This document shows positions 12,001-24,087 of a stretch of DNA of 64,000 bases, in pieces; position 1 is the stretch's first letter, and every line of letters starts with the position of its first letter. The DNA is from Dysidea avara (lineage: Eukaryota > Porifera > Demospongiae > Dictyoceratida > Dysideidae), in contig NC_089274.1 in NCBI RefSeq assembly GCF_963678975.1, forward strand, positions 46,592,075 to 46,656,074. Reading direction: 5' to 3'. The notes under the pieces are model-generated. The model saw only the letters and a list, made by a program, of their open reading frames with translations. It made no database searches and was not told the DNA's origin. The position numbers were made by a program, and so were the translations under genes.

Positions 12001-12860
12001 CAAGACACACGGTAGTGTGTCGTGCGGCCCAAGAAGCCGGCGCGCCACACCGTGAGTATATTGACAGGAAGAACGAATACGTACTTTTCACACCTTTGTA
12101 TCTCGGTGATCACTTATCTGATTGGAACCAAATTTGCTACACAGTTGCCCGCCAGCCAAGGGAGTCTACATTCCAAATTTGAAGGAAATCGCTCCAGCCA
12201 TTTCCGAGATACAAGCTGCCAAAGTTTCGTTTTTTTTTCTTCGTTTTTTTTTTCTTCTTCTTCGTCTTTTCGCACACTTGCAAAAATTGCTATAACACGC
12301 AAACGCGTACTCCGATCGCCTTGAAATTTGGCACACAGAAAGGGAGTCCAAAGGCGAATCCTAGCATCAACTTTGGTACAAATCCGATGAATGGTTCAGG
12401 AGTTATGACCGATTATTCGCGTAAAACAAGATCGATTTGTTGTCACGCCTACAGGGTAAACCGCTTCATGGAATGAGTTGAAAATTGCTATGTAGATGGA
12501 GTAACCATCGTAGGAGTGCCTTTTGGTGGTTTGAAAGGAATCGAGATAAAGACCACGGAGATATGACACAAAACCCAACCTGTGTCACAATTACGCGATC
12601 GATTTTTATGAATAAAAAAGTATTAGTTTTCACGCCTACTAGGCAAACCGCTTAGAGCAATGAGCTGAAAATCGGTGAATAGCTGGAATAATCTTCATAG
12701 AAAGTCCTTACAGTAGTACAGAAGAATCGGATTACAAACCACTGAGTTATGATTCGAAAGCCAACTCCGTGTAGCAAATGCGAGATCGAGATACTCTAAT
12801 AGAACAGTCACCCTAATAGAGCATTCGACTAATTTATTTACTCAATTATAGAATTTTATT
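12000..12860 (-). mobile_element. 3' domain of composite satellite element, reverse orientation
   Basis: Reverse complement of the 61801-62633 domain. It begins with the hairpin TCAAGACACACGGTAGTGTG and reaches the motif GATCGAGATACTCTAATAG at 12784. It forms the first part of the loop of the giant inverted repeat. Confidence 0.85.
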
Positions 12861-15231
12861 ACATCACAAGTTATTCTGTAGGGAGTTCAGCTGCAAACAG
12901 TTAATCTTATAGACAGTTCAGCAAGAAGACAGTCACCATGTGGAGAGTTAAGCAAATATACCACTATAGAGATTCAGAACATTACAAGTCACACTGAAGA
13001 AAGTTCAGCTATAAACAAGTCATGCACTGTGTAGAGAATTCAGCTAAAATTAAGTCACTCTCTAGAGAATTCAGTTACACAGAATTCTGCTACACACAAA
13101 TCACTGTGGAGAGAGTTCAGCTACAAACAAATTACCCTTTAGAGTGATCAGCTACAAACAAAACACTTTGCAGGGTGTTCAACTGCAACAAATCAATTAC
13201 CTTTAGAGCGATCAGCAATGAACAAATCAACACAAATCTACCTGTAGAGAGATCAGCTAGAAACAAATCACCCTGAAGAGAGTTCAGCTACAAAAAATCA
13301 CCCTGTAGAGACACCAGTTAGAAACTAGACACAATGTAAGGAGTTCAGCTACAAGCAATCACCCTGTAGAGAGTTCAGCTAAAACAAATCAACCTGCAGA
13401 GAGATCAGCTACAAACAAATCACCTTATAGAGAGTTCAGCTACAAACAGATTACCTGTAGAGAGATCGGCTAAAAACAAATCAACCTGCAGAGAGATCAT
13501 CTATATACACACAAATCACCCTGTAGAGAGATCAGCTAGAAACTACACACAATGTAAGGAGTTCAGCTACAAACAAATCACCCTGTAGAGAGATCAGCTA
13601 CAAACTAGACATAAAGTAAGATTTCAGCTACAAGCAAATTACCCTGTAGAGAGTTCATCTACAAACAAATCAACCTGTAGAGCAATCAGCTAGAAACAAA
13701 TCACCCTGAAGAGAGGTCAGCTACAAAAAAATCACCCTGTAGAGAGATCAGCTAGAAACAAATCACCCTGAAGAGAGGTCAGCTACAAAAAAATCACCAT
13801 GTAGAGAGATCAGCTAGAAGAAGTTAACTTGTAGAGAGTTCAGCTACAAAGAAACCATCATTTAGAGAGTTCAGCTTCAAACAAATCACCTGTAGAGAGT
13901 TCAGCTACAAACAAATCTCCCTGTAGAGAGATCAGCTAGAAGAAGTTACCTTGTAGATCGTTCAGCTACGAACAAGTCACCCTGTAGAGAGATCAGGTAG
14001 AAGAAGTTACCTTGTAGAGAGTTCAGCTACAAAGAAAACACCATGTAGAGAGTTCAGCTGCAAAGAAATCACCTTGTAGAAAATTCTGCCAGAAACAAAT
14101 TGCCCTGTAGAAAGATCAGTTAGAAGAAGTTACCTTGTAGAGAGTTCAGCTACAAAGAAACCATTCTGTAAAGAGCTCAGCTGCAAACAAATCACCTGTA
14201 CAGAATTCAGCTACAAACAAATCACCCTGCAGAGAGATCAGCTAGAAGAAGTTAACTTGTAGAGAGTTCAGCTACAAAGAAACCATCATTTAGAAAGTTC
14301 AGTTACAAACAAATCTCCCTGTAGAGAGATCAGCTAGAAGAAGTTACCTTGTAGAGAGTGAAGCTACAAACAAATCACCCTATTGAAAGATCAGCTAGAA
14401 GAAGTCACCTTGTAGAAAGTTCTGTTACAAAGAAACCACCATGTAGAGAGTTCAGCTACAAACTAGCTACCTTGTAGAGACATCAGCTAGAAAAGTTACC
14501 TTGTAGAGAGTTCAGCTACAAAGAAACCATTCTGTAAAGAGCTCAGCTGCAAACAAATCACCAGTACAGAATTCAGCTACGAACAAATCATCCTGTAGAG
14601 AGATCAGCTAGAAGAAGTTACCTTGTAGATAGTTCAGCTACAAACAAATCACCCTGTAGAGAGATCAGTTAGAAGAAATTACCTTGTAGAGTGTTCAGCT
14701 ACAAAGAAACCATCATGTAGAGAGTTCAGCTGCAAAGAAATCACCCTGTAGAAAATCCTGCCAGAAACAAATTGCCCTGTAGAAAGATCAGTTAGAAGAA
14801 GTTACCTTTTAGAGAGTTCAGCTACAAAGAAACCACCTGTACAGAATTCAGCTACAAACAAATCACCTGTACAGAATTCAGCTACATACAAATCACCTGT
14901 AGAGAGTTCAGCTACAAACAAATCTCCCTGTAGAGAGATCAGCTAGAAGAAGTTACTTTGTAGATAGTTCAGCTACAAACAAATCACCCTGTAGAAAGAT
15001 CAGTTAGAAGAAGTTACTTTGTAGAGAGTTCAGCTACAAAGAAACCATTCTGTAAAGAGCTCAGCTGCAAACAAATCACCTGTAAAGAATTCAGCTACAA
15101 ACAAATCACCCTGTAGAGAGATCAGCTAGAAGAAGTTACCTTGTAGATAGTTCAGCTACAAAAAATCTCCCTGTAGAGAGATCAGCTAGAAGAAATTACC
15201 TTGTAGAGAGTTCAGCTACAAAGAAATCACC
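12861..15231 (-). repeat. ~31-bp satellite array, reverse orientation
   Basis: About 75 monomers, shown here as variants of GTAGAGAGTTCAGCTACAAA. Monomer types (ATCAGCTAGAAGAAGTTACC, TTCAGCTACAAACAAATCACC) alternate, giving a loose higher-order pattern. It is the reverse-orientation counterpart of 59102-61800. It is not a CRISPR array: there are no unique spacers. Confidence 0.95.
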
Positions 15232-15345
15232 ACTGTCCAAATTTCAAGGCAATAGCTCTTTCCAATCTGAAGTTATCAATTGTCAAAGTTGGCAAATTGG
15301 ATGTGTGTGGAAGACCCCTTTTCGCAAATCCGATCACATATGTAT
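15232..15345. mobile_element. Half of a TATGTGACC MITE
   Basis: Corresponds to the reverse complement of one half of 58858-59099, ending CGCAAATCCGATCACATA. The other half is missing. The junction with satellite lies at TCACCA, which both sequences share, suggesting a microhomology deletion. Confidence 0.75.
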
Positions 15346-15356
15346 TATATATCCCA

Positions 15357-15968
15357 TCCAAAAACAGCTTATAGCTGTAAAAAAAGTGCGCGTCCAAGTA
15401 AAGCAGAGTTAACTGCGACAAAAAGTAATGATATCATAATGCGGCCATGTGCGAGGTGTGCAAGTTGTAATATTAGCTAATCAGATAATACAATGTTATT
15501 GTTAAAGTGTTAATGAGAACTATGTGATGCTGCTAGTTTTGAAGTGTGTGAGCATCTTCATAAATGCCACATAAATTTAATTCTCAATAAAGCAATGTGT
15601 ATAGATTCTCTGATAGTAATAAATAGTTTGAGTTTGGCCACCTTTCCTTTGTTCGTAGCATTGCTGTATACAGGAAAGGCGGCCAAACTCAAACTATTTA
15701 TTACTATCAGAGAATCTATACACATTGCTTTATTGAGAATTAAATTTATGTGGCATTTATGAAGATGCTCACACACTTCAAAACTAGCAGCATCACATAG
15801 TTCTCATTAACACTTTAACAATAACATTGTATTATCTGATTAGCTAATATTACAACTTGCACACCTCGCACATGGCCGCATTATGATATCATTACTTTTT
15901 GTCGCAGTTAACTCTGCTTTACTTGGACGCGCACTTTTTTTACAGCTATAAGCTGTTTTTGGATGGGA
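15357..15968. mobile_element. Foldback element, complete palindrome of about 610 bp
   Basis: Runs from CCAAAAACAGCTTATAGCTG to its complement ending at 15968. The two arms are near identical; the centre is at the GTTCGTAGCATTGCTGTATAC segment around 15650-15670. The left palindrome arm carries the same element truncated (11499-12000). Open frames on both strands are mirror images caused by the palindrome. Confidence 0.9.
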
Positions 15969-18900
15969 TTTCAATACTTTTTGTTAGAATAAGCAATGCA
16001 CTGTTGATAACAGTAGGTGAGTCAGTAGTTTCCATGGTTTTGACAGAAACCCCAGATTACAGTGACAGAATATTAAAATATAACTGTAATTTTAGTGGCC
16101 AGGGCCGCCCACATTGGGGGTAACTGGGGTATTTTTCCCCCTACCACAGCCTGAAAGGGGCCACTTGAATACCTGTTTAAAGAAAGATCGATATACTCTA
16201 ATAGAGCAGTCAGGATCTAGACCCTTCCTTGCCCCTGGGCCCCTCTTTAACTCTTTTCCCTGGGCCCTCTAATTTCTCTGGACGGCCCTGTTAGTGGCAT
16301 GCAACTGCAGTCAACTAACACCCATTTTAACTAGTAAACCCTTAACAACACTTTGCCTTTCATCTTGTACTGCATTGAAACGATCAAGATACTCTATTAG
16401 AGCAGTCACAAAACAGCTGTAACACAGCCATAGGCGGCGGAAAGGGGGGGGCTTAGCCCCCCCTCAGAATGATATCACACCGAAATTATCTTTCTTGGAG
16501 TGGGGCTGAAAACCGTGATAAAGATCGAGATACTCTAATAGAGCAGTCACTCTAATAAAGTATTCAGTGTGTAGCGAGCTATGTAAGGATTTTTATGTAG
16601 TTTATCAGCTAGAAATGGTAGCTGGTGAGGTGGAAGCTCTTGTCAGTTGGTTGCGACCTTTTTTTTTTTTTTTTTTTTTTTTTTGGTCTCACCTTACTAA
16701 ACTATAGAAATAAGTCTGGGTCAGCCCAGCCCCCCTCATATCAACTACTTGCTCCACCGCTGAACACAGCAATCAATATTTAACATAGTTACAACTTCTG
16801 CTTAGCATCGGATTGTATAGTTTAAATTACTAGCTACTTACAGACTTTACAATATAAAAATATGGCACTTGTAGAAATGTGACTGTTTTATTAGAGTATC
16901 TCGATCTACTTCAAGCATTGACTAATTCAAGTGAAGAAGCTACGCCCCTGCCAAGAGATCTTGTGAAATGAAATGAGAATAGTAAAGAAAAGGCAAGTAT
17001 GTACAGAGACAATAGAGGGGCGCGTAATTATGTCCTGTTGTAAATAAACGCCTTTAAAATTTATATTACTACTAAATAAACGCACCAGAATAGGCTTGTG
17101 TGGCTGTTGTCTCCAAGGTTGTCTCATTATTTGTCTTTTCGTGTTGAAGGGATTTAGTCGCAATTGGTGAGTTTAACTATACATGTATTTGTGTTGTAAA
17201 ACTTAATTGTAAAAAGGCGATTAGCACATATCATGATAAACATGTATTTGTCACAGTAGAGTCTCTCACGAAGTCACGATTATTATGAGACATTGGACCA
17301 GGGTAAAAAATTTACTGCTATATTTAGAGGTTGTAGCGTTTGTATATCTTAGTATCTTAATAAATAATCCCCCATGATCACTAATCACTAATAGTACAGT
17401 GAAAACTGGTCATTATTCAGGCCGTAGGGACAAAATTTTCTAACCTTGCCTTTTAAAGAGGTGGCTGCATTATGCGGCCTTAAGAAAAGGTAAGAAGCAT
17501 GCTGTTCTAACTGGCTATAGAGATGGATTTAGTGTATGACAGCGTATGAGACAGTGAGTGCTGGCAGCAAGGGGGCAGCCAATCTGTTAGAGCACCAAAA
17601 GCACTGCTTCAGACATAGGCAGTTGACTGTCAGCCCCAAGTGTAAAAAGTTTCACTGTTGGTCCTTATAAGCTCCTGATGAAGAAAGTGATGAAGTCATT
17701 ATCCATAGGATATATTTTTCAGAGTATCCATTTCAGTTCTACAATATAGTAGCCAAGCATAAGATGAACATAACACAGCATTCCAGTAGTTTAGTGGTGA
17801 CCACAACACTGCCTGAGTTAAACTGTGGTGAGATTTGAGACTACCAGAAGCCCTGGAATGTCTTCAACACATGAAATACCAAATATCTAATGCCTGGCTT
17901 TCATCCACAGTGGACCTGTCTTGGTGGCCACTTGTACAGAAGGGAAACAGCTAGTTGCCACACCCCTTAATTATCAATTTGTAAAATCGTTAGCAAAATT
18001 GTGTGTGCGAGCAAGTGCGATGTGGCAGTGCCGTGTATATGGTTGCTGCCTAGCAGTGACACATCACGAGTATTGAAGTCACAATGCGTTACTGTATCAT
18101 CCATCTAAATACAATCTCTGAATGTGTCATTTTGTGTAGAGAGCAATCTTCCACAAGAAGTGACCTGCAGGTTTCAGTGTATATTGTTAACCATTAATAT
18201 TGTTCACAATATTGTGAACTATATGTACAGTGAAACCTCACTTAGTGGCCACCTCTTTAATAAGACCACCTCATTATATTGGCCACCTCTAGTAGGTCCC
18301 AAATATAGCTAAGCATTACTTATGACCTCATTAATAAGGCCACCTTGTTATTCAGGCCAAATTTTTTGGTCCCACAGCCTGCCATATTAATGAGGTTTCA
18401 TTGCACTTATGTAAATTTTTATTTTTCGTAACTTTTCTTCAGGTTTACTGATGGGCACTATGAAGCATTGTTGACTGGTACGTGTATAATGTGGTGACTT
18501 GAAATGCTAAAACAGTACGTAGCGTGTCTTGTATGTACATGTAATGTGTTGTAATGTGTCCACACATCCACACATCTTAGAAATAAATGTAATTGTATTC
18601 TCTATAAATAGTCAGTTCCATTGTGCCACTGGGTCATAAGTTGGTTGAGTATGGATCATCCAGGGCACTTGAGTCACATTTTGTCCTGGCCAAGTGGATC
18701 TCATCCACTGACAGAATATACAGGATCAGATCACGTGTATAAATTACGGTGGAACTTGTTTATTGCCACCTTCACTCATTCAGCAGGTAACAGTGTATAA
18801 ATTCTCAATTGGAATTGGCTTTTCAAGAGTGGTTGTCTTTCTATACTAGTGGCCATTAAGATAGGTTGTACTGATAGAGTGTACATACTAGAGATGCAAC

Positions 18901-20301
18901 AATATCCTCCACTTAGTGTCGTTTGATAGTGATGCAATGGAGACTATGTATTATTGCATTTAAATACTATACTATTATATTGCAACTCTAGCACGTATTT
19001 ATAACAGGAATGTTTGTTAACCGTTTAGACATACTGGAGCCACACCCACTCATCTGGATTCTACAAATGGAGTCATACCAACTTGTTGTCATCATACTCA
19101 CTCGTTACTCCCATTGTGTTTGGATGAATATACATGCCGTCATGTGAGACTTGCTACCATGGCGGGCCACTGGAAAACATTTGCATAGCAGTTATATTAC
19201 AGTCATTATTGTACAATTCTTACATTATTGTTGTGAAAAGTGTTTGGTATTCATGTGTCTCCTCTGTATGTTGTAATTACATGTGTAATTTTGTGTGGGG
19301 GTGCTATAAAATGCAATAATGCATGGTGACAATTGTATTAGGCGATTTTGCACACTTCCTTTTAAGCTAGCTACATGTGCTAATTACTCACAGCTTGTGT
19401 CAACAACTGGTAACCGCAGTTGTACTCTTGTGTCATTCTTTAAGCCGCGCCCTTAGAGGACAAATTATGTGGGGGCGACTAATTTCAAAACGAAGGATGG
19501 TATGCAGCACCATAGATTAGCTATATCTATGGACTATAATCTATGGCAGCACACTTCTTGGTGGCTATATGTACTGATTAACTACATAGAGCGCCAGTTC
19601 ATCAATACCCAGAGACCGCAGTTGTGCTCTGCGTCATTCTTTAAATTCCGAGTAAAATTCTTAGAGAGCAAATGACGTGGGGGCGACTAAATTCAAATTT
19701 CAAACTAGCCATTCTCGAAAACAAATGTTTCAATCTGAACGAAACTTTCAGAACAGTTTAAAGACACATTGCCCTACGTGCCAAGCGAGTATTGCGGAAA
19801 ACAACAATCTGGGATTTGTATTTGGCCTCTAGGTCGACTGAGGACGACTGAAACTTCGTTTGGTGCTGAAATCACGACTGTAGGGTAATCATGTATGGTG
19901 AAATCGATGATGTGAATCTTGAGGTGATTGAGTGAATACTGAAGCGATAACAGGGCGATCAATGTTCGGAATGCACAAAGGAACGCAAGGCATACACCTG
20001 CGGTTGCGTCTAACCGCATGCGATAAAAAAAAAAATAAAAAAAAAAATGAAACGTCCCCTTTCATGTCGGCAATCTCGATCACGAAACAATCGGCATGGA
20101 TTTGCTTCACTGCTTGTGTGGTAGTTACTAGTGACACGATGAGTTCAACTCCAGATAGCGTAAGTGACGGGTGGATTACAGGAAGGCCAAATTTGAGAAC
20201 GTTCGTTCTTGTAAAATCCTCACGTAGTGGTCGCGTCATTTATTGTCTGCGGCGCGCGTTTCTGCTTTACTGGCCGCGCGACTCACTACCGTGAGTCTTG
20301 A
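15470..20301 (-). repeat. Right arm (4,832 bp) of the giant inverted repeat
   Basis: Mirror of 7504-12000, ending GTGAGTCTTGA at 20301. The extra length is almost entirely the 334-bp insertion at 16429-16762 plus its 8-bp target duplication; without these the arm is 4,490 bp against 4,497. Contains no supportable gene. Confidence 0.95.
16429..16762. mobile_element. hAT-like non-autonomous element, 334 bp
   Basis: Flanked by an 8-bp direct repeat AACACAGC (16421-16428 and 16763-16770). The ends CATAGGCGGCGGA and TCCACCGCTG are imperfect inverted repeats of the CAGNGGNGGA type common in hAT elements. The left palindrome arm has the empty site (about 11039-11055). Inside there is a C-rich/G-rich inverted segment, a T run at about 16661-16684 and a CTCTAATAGAG motif at 16523. 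Confidence 0.85.
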
Positions 20302-21125
20302 TGAAATACAATATCCGATCACAAAAGCCACATAGAAGCATATGCATGCTTTACAAGCAAAATTCATTACTCATGCACTTCACACAGACAAGGGTACATC
20401 TTGATAAGTGAAAACAACTTTATCTCGATAAACGATAATAATGATGAGACTGTATGGACCCCCAGGTCCACTTTTTTCTTAAAATATTTGGACCTCTCTG
20501 AAATATTTTATCCCCTCCAGAAGATCTGCCAGTATCATGCACTGTACTGGGGGTCTAAAAACACATCAGCTGAAATAATTGATCCTCATCCCCTGAAAAC
20601 CAAGCTAAAACAAACAGACAAAGACTCTGTGAGATTGTTTGACATTGTTTCAGCCCAACAGGAGTCTTTTGGCATACCACAGTACATCCAATGCATGCTT
20701 CATGGACTTAACTGTGGTTTCCCTTGTGTTTCATTAATCTTTCCTGACAGTGCACGGGTTGATGCATGGTAGCACCGCATGATGGCTTCCCTACATTTGT
20801 GGGGAATTGTCCAAGGTTTCTGTTGTAATTGAATTGATTACAGAGGTCCCTTTTGTAGTGTTTTTCATTTACAATGCTGTGCAGCAGACTGAACATAGCT
20901 GAAAATGAAGCGTAATAACCACATCACTATTAAAGTAATTGTACGGGTGCATGTTCTGACAAAAACAATCAGCCTAGTGTCATTCTTTCTTCTAATGAGG
21001 TATGCACGGTCTCACAGTCGTAATAATGTTACGAAAAGTATATAGAGAATATTATAACATGCAACTAAATAATTATTAGGTATAATAATTATGACGATAC
21101 AGAATTATATTGGTGAAGCCATACA
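20302..21125. other. No gene recognised; contains repeat D copy at about 20560-20900 (minus)
   Basis: Bases 20560-20900 read on the minus strand match repeat family D (as at 37900-38120 and 55600-55800), including GGGAAGCCATCATG and a GTAAGTCCATGAAG-like segment. The 123-codon open frame on the plus strand here is antisense to that repeat, so it is not called. The rest shows nothing. Confidence 0.6.
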
Positions 21126-21325
21126 NNNNNNNNNNNNNNNNNNNNNNNNNNNNNNNNNNNNNNNNNNNNNNNNNNNNNNNNNNNNNNNNNNNNNNNNNNN
21201 NNNNNNNNNNNNNNNNNNNNNNNNNNNNNNNNNNNNNNNNNNNNNNNNNNNNNNNNNNNNNNNNNNNNNNNNNNNNNNNNNNNNNNNNNNNNNNNNNNNN
21301 NNNNNNNNNNNNNNNNNNNNNNNNN
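21126..21325. other. Assembly gap (200 N)
   Basis: 200 unresolved bases. The round length suggests a fixed-size placeholder, so true spacing is unknown. It lies between two partial repeat-D copies in opposite orientation. Confidence 1.
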
Positions 21326-21482
21326 AAATAAATAAACAGTGTGACAACTAAATAATATTTCATACTTTCACTATAACCTGGTACAAGTGCCAGCGAGCTA
21401 CTTCCATGTCTACAGTCTGTCAGGAGATTGATCAAGAAGTGACTGGCATATGTAATGATGTGAAGAACTAACACTTAAGCAT

Positions 21483-21960
21483 AAGTAGAGAAAACAGGAA
21501 ATAAAGAAAGGAGGACTTACCTGGAGGACATAGGTAAGTCCAACTGCGGTTGGTGAAAAGGCATGTCTCAGGCCTAAGGAACGTTGAACAGTAAAGAAAT
21601 CAAGCCCGTAGCTTTTACCATAGCTGAATTATATATGCTTGCCTGAAGGCATCAGTCCCTCAGCCTAGTAGTAAGTCAGTTAGTAGAAAGTTTGGAAATT
21701 AAAACATGACAGAAACTTGTTGGAAGTGTTTTGGGTTGCTCTAAAGAGATTCTTGAGTTAGATCATGCCTAACCAACACTGGCAAGCTTGTGCGAAGGCA
21801 ATGATGTTTTTGCCCAAACATTCACGGTCACCACTATACAGTATGGTATTACTGATGTTATTGCCACCATTGCTAGAAATATGGCCCTTCCAATACCTTA
21901 CTGATGACTTGGAAAGCACCTGAAAGTTGATATTATTTTTGTAGTGACATCAATACGTAG
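21483..21960 (+). repeat. Repeat family D, 3' part
   Basis: Contains AACGTTGAACAGTAAAGAAA, TCAAGCCCGTAGC and the GTCAGTTAGTAGAAA segment shared with 38060-38200 and 53870-53980, then the AACTTGTTGGAAGTGTTT(T/C)GGG stretch. Diverged, with no conserved frame. Confidence 0.7.
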
Positions 21961-21981
21961 TAATTAACAATAGAGACTTAC

Positions 21982-22347
21982 CTCTTTCACAAGTCCATCC
22001 TCCACTAGTCATCCACATTACTGATCCATCACTCAACACATCACACACATATGATGGGTCTCCACTACCATTAAAGCCTCCTTCACACTGTAGATCACAC
22101 ATTGACTGATATGTGCTACTACAAGACTCAGCCAACATGCTGTTCATTGGTAGTGATGATGAGGGACACTCCATGATGGTACAGGACACTGGTGATCCAC
22201 TCCAACTACCATCAGACTGACATGTTCTCTGAGGACTTCCAGTTAGATTATAACCAGTGTTACATGTGAAATTACAAGTGTCTTCATAAAATAATGATGA
22301 ACAAGATATCATCCCATTAATTGGAACAGTTAACTGTTGACACTGAA
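21982..22347 (-). CDS. Double-sushi exon of receptor-like gene
   Basis: A 122-codon internal exon, phase 1 at both ends; acceptor AATGCAG before 22347 and donor GAAAGAG|GTAAGTC at 21982. It encodes two six-cysteine modules in one exon. The first has CQQL, CSSL, CNFTCNTGY, RTCQSDGSWSG and a closing Cys, a canonical sushi. The second runs from CPSS through CDLQCEGGF and YVCDV to WTCERG and lacks the usual WSG spacing, so it is a divergent sushi. The same two-module layout occurs in the next exon upstream (22396-22758), implying exon duplication. Both modules should be extracellular. The downstream neighbour in this gene is not evident; 20 kb of repeats precede the next minus-strand exon at 1542. 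Confidence 0.88.
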
Positions 22348-22395
22348 CTGCATTCAAGACGTATTTCAATACATTATCGTACTAAAGACACTCAC

Positions 22396-22758
22396 TTCTC
22401 TGACAAGACGTAGTACCCCTCCAATCAACAATATTGTTACCCACATCAGTCAAAACACATGTAAGGGATCCTCCTCCAGTGTAGCCATCAACACAGACAG
22501 TAGTACATGTTGACTGGTACTGTGTGTCACATGGTAACTGTAGTTGTGAGTTATCAAGAGGTGGTGATGTGGAACAATCTAATACTACACATATTGGATC
22601 TCCTCCACTCCAACTTTGATCAGCTAAACAAGTTCCATTATTAGGTCCTTGTAATTCATAACCTCCATTACAGGAAAATGTACAAGTGTCCTCAAACACG
22701 CCAATAGCAGCTCCATTTGGACACTGAACTGCACCATTTATTGGAGAGAGACACTGAA
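22396..22758 (-). CDS. Double-sushi exon of receptor-like gene
   Basis: A 121-codon internal exon, phase 1-1; acceptor TTTTAACAG before 22758, donor GAGAA|GTGAGTG at 22396. The first module starts CLSPINGAVQC, passes through DTCTFSCNGGYEL and ends SWSGGDPIC. The second starts CSTSPPLDN, has CTTVCVDGYTGGG and LTCVLTD, and closes with CQR. Each module has six cysteines. The intron to the next exon (21982-22347) is only 48 bp. The extra cysteine pair relative to the complement-type fold matches the other sushi exons here, indicating a lineage-specific expansion by exon duplication. Confidence 0.88.
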
Positions 22759-22802
22759 CTGTTAAAACAATAATCAAACAACACAAATGGTTTAAACAAA
22801 CC

Positions 22803-22925
22803 TCTCTCACACATCGCATCTACTCCACCTAGGTACCCAGTCAACCATGGTAGGGTCACTTGTTACATTACACAAGTAAGTGACATCATCTCCAGTAAAA
22901 CCAATACATACAAACACACATGATT
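22803..22925 (-). pseudogene. Degenerate remnant of a sushi exon
   Basis: On the minus strand one frame gives CIGFTGDDVTYLCNV then a W-rich stretch ending WSRCD, matching the second half of the second module in 22396-22758 (Cys-x-Gly-x-x-Gly ... Leu-x-Cys ... Asp-Trp). It then hits a stop; the expected CER plus donor (TGTGAGAGAG|GTTTGT) is present one frame over. The first module and its acceptor are missing. A truncated and frameshifted exon is the simplest reading; a sequencing indel cannot be excluded. Confidence 0.55.
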
Positions 22926-23127
22926 TGACAAAAAACTTGCTTTGATGTGTAACACAAAGCTTTGTTTATAACAGTGATAATTTAAGTAACTATTGTATTG
23001 TAACTTCCTGGAGTCTATAAAGCTTTGCAATAATTTTTCACTAAGTATTCATCTGTGTACCACTCTGTGTGTCTGTAAGTTTCTGCTATGCAGAATATGT
23101 CATACTTTGGGCAGGAGATAGTACTAT

Positions 23128-23510
23128 CTAATCAAAAACAGCCAATCTGTAAAAAAGGTGTGGCCCCCAAAAAGGCCATGGTCTTGGCACCAAATTCACC
23201 TGAATTGTTGTTGTTAAATTTTTTTATCATTAACCTACCATCACAGCCATTTCTTGGCTGCCACCTTTGATTTCACATCTTTTTTCATCCTGGCCTTTTT
23301 GGGGGCTGCACCTTTTTTTACAGCTTAGCTGTTTTTTATTAGATATCACTTCTTTTTGTATTTGCATACACCTAAGACATCTTATGGCCGGTATCGGAGT
23401 TATTTTAACCTGTGTCTTTGTCTTTACTACAGAGAAAGAAGAAAGACATTCAAGAGTACTTTTTTGTATTAACTATTTTTAATTTTATCAGTAATTATAA
23501 AAATTTTGAA
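23128..23510. mobile_element. Foldback element (composite module 1)
   Basis: Inner arms: CTAATCAAAAACAGCC to GGCTGCACC...CAGCTTAGCTG, ending near 23342. The right arm continues with GATATCACTTCTTTTTGTAT and CTTTACTACAG segments shared with 39361-39480 and 58695-58850. The left arm is partly deleted. Confidence 0.8.
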
Positions 23511-23516
23511 TTATTA

Positions 23517-24074
23517 TACGTGACCTAATTTTAGTGAATTGACACTCCAGTGGATAAATCCTGGGCATTATCGTGTTCCCCTATTCATAGGGAGTTCACA
23601 CATCCTTGTTTCATCTTCATACACAGGTGGGTTTCTGAGTTATGGACATTTGTTTACGTTGTGGTGACAAAAGAGTTTACAATGATTTTTCTTGAATGAA
23701 TTTGCCTTCCTTCCGGATCACAGAAGAATACCTCTGGCAAAAACTATACCTTGGTGGATTCACAAATTCACAGCAAATACAATGAGCAAAGATTCAACTT
23801 CGTACACCATTGTATCAGTAAGTTATGAAGGTTTATGTAAGCGCCTGTAGATTATTTTCTCGATGGCTTCTGTACATATTGATTTATTCGTTCGTCTGGC
23901 TGTCTACTGCTGTATTTCCCACACTGCATATCTTATGAAGCTGAAACTTGGCCAATCCATTCCTCTGTTCCTGTAGACAACCCATTCCTTTGTCCCTGTA
24001 GACAACAAAGAACCAATAAAATGAATTTTGATAAATGTGTGTATATCAACGGTTTTCTAAAATTAGGTCACATA
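23517..24074. mobile_element. Divergent MITE of the TATGTGACC family
   Basis: Terminal inverted repeats TACGTGACCTAATTTTAG and CTAAAATTAGGTCACATA; the interior shares GAGTTATGGACATTTGTTTAC-like sequence with 31240-31270. Module 2 of the composite element: it lies between foldback and satellite, as at 58858-59099. Confidence 0.8.
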
Positions 24075-24087
24075 TGCCATTTCTTTT

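Noticed and set aside
12861..15231. CRISPR array
   Set aside because: Monomers are contiguous 30-31-bp variants with no unique spacers, in a eukaryotic intron-rich context.
20401..20772. 123-codon plus-strand open frame as a gene
   Set aside because: It overlaps a repeat-D copy in antisense; the similarity to an antisense frame at 55615-55818 reflects the repeat, not a protein family.
21076..21474. Open frames spanning the N run
   Set aside because: They exist only because unresolved bases contain no stop.
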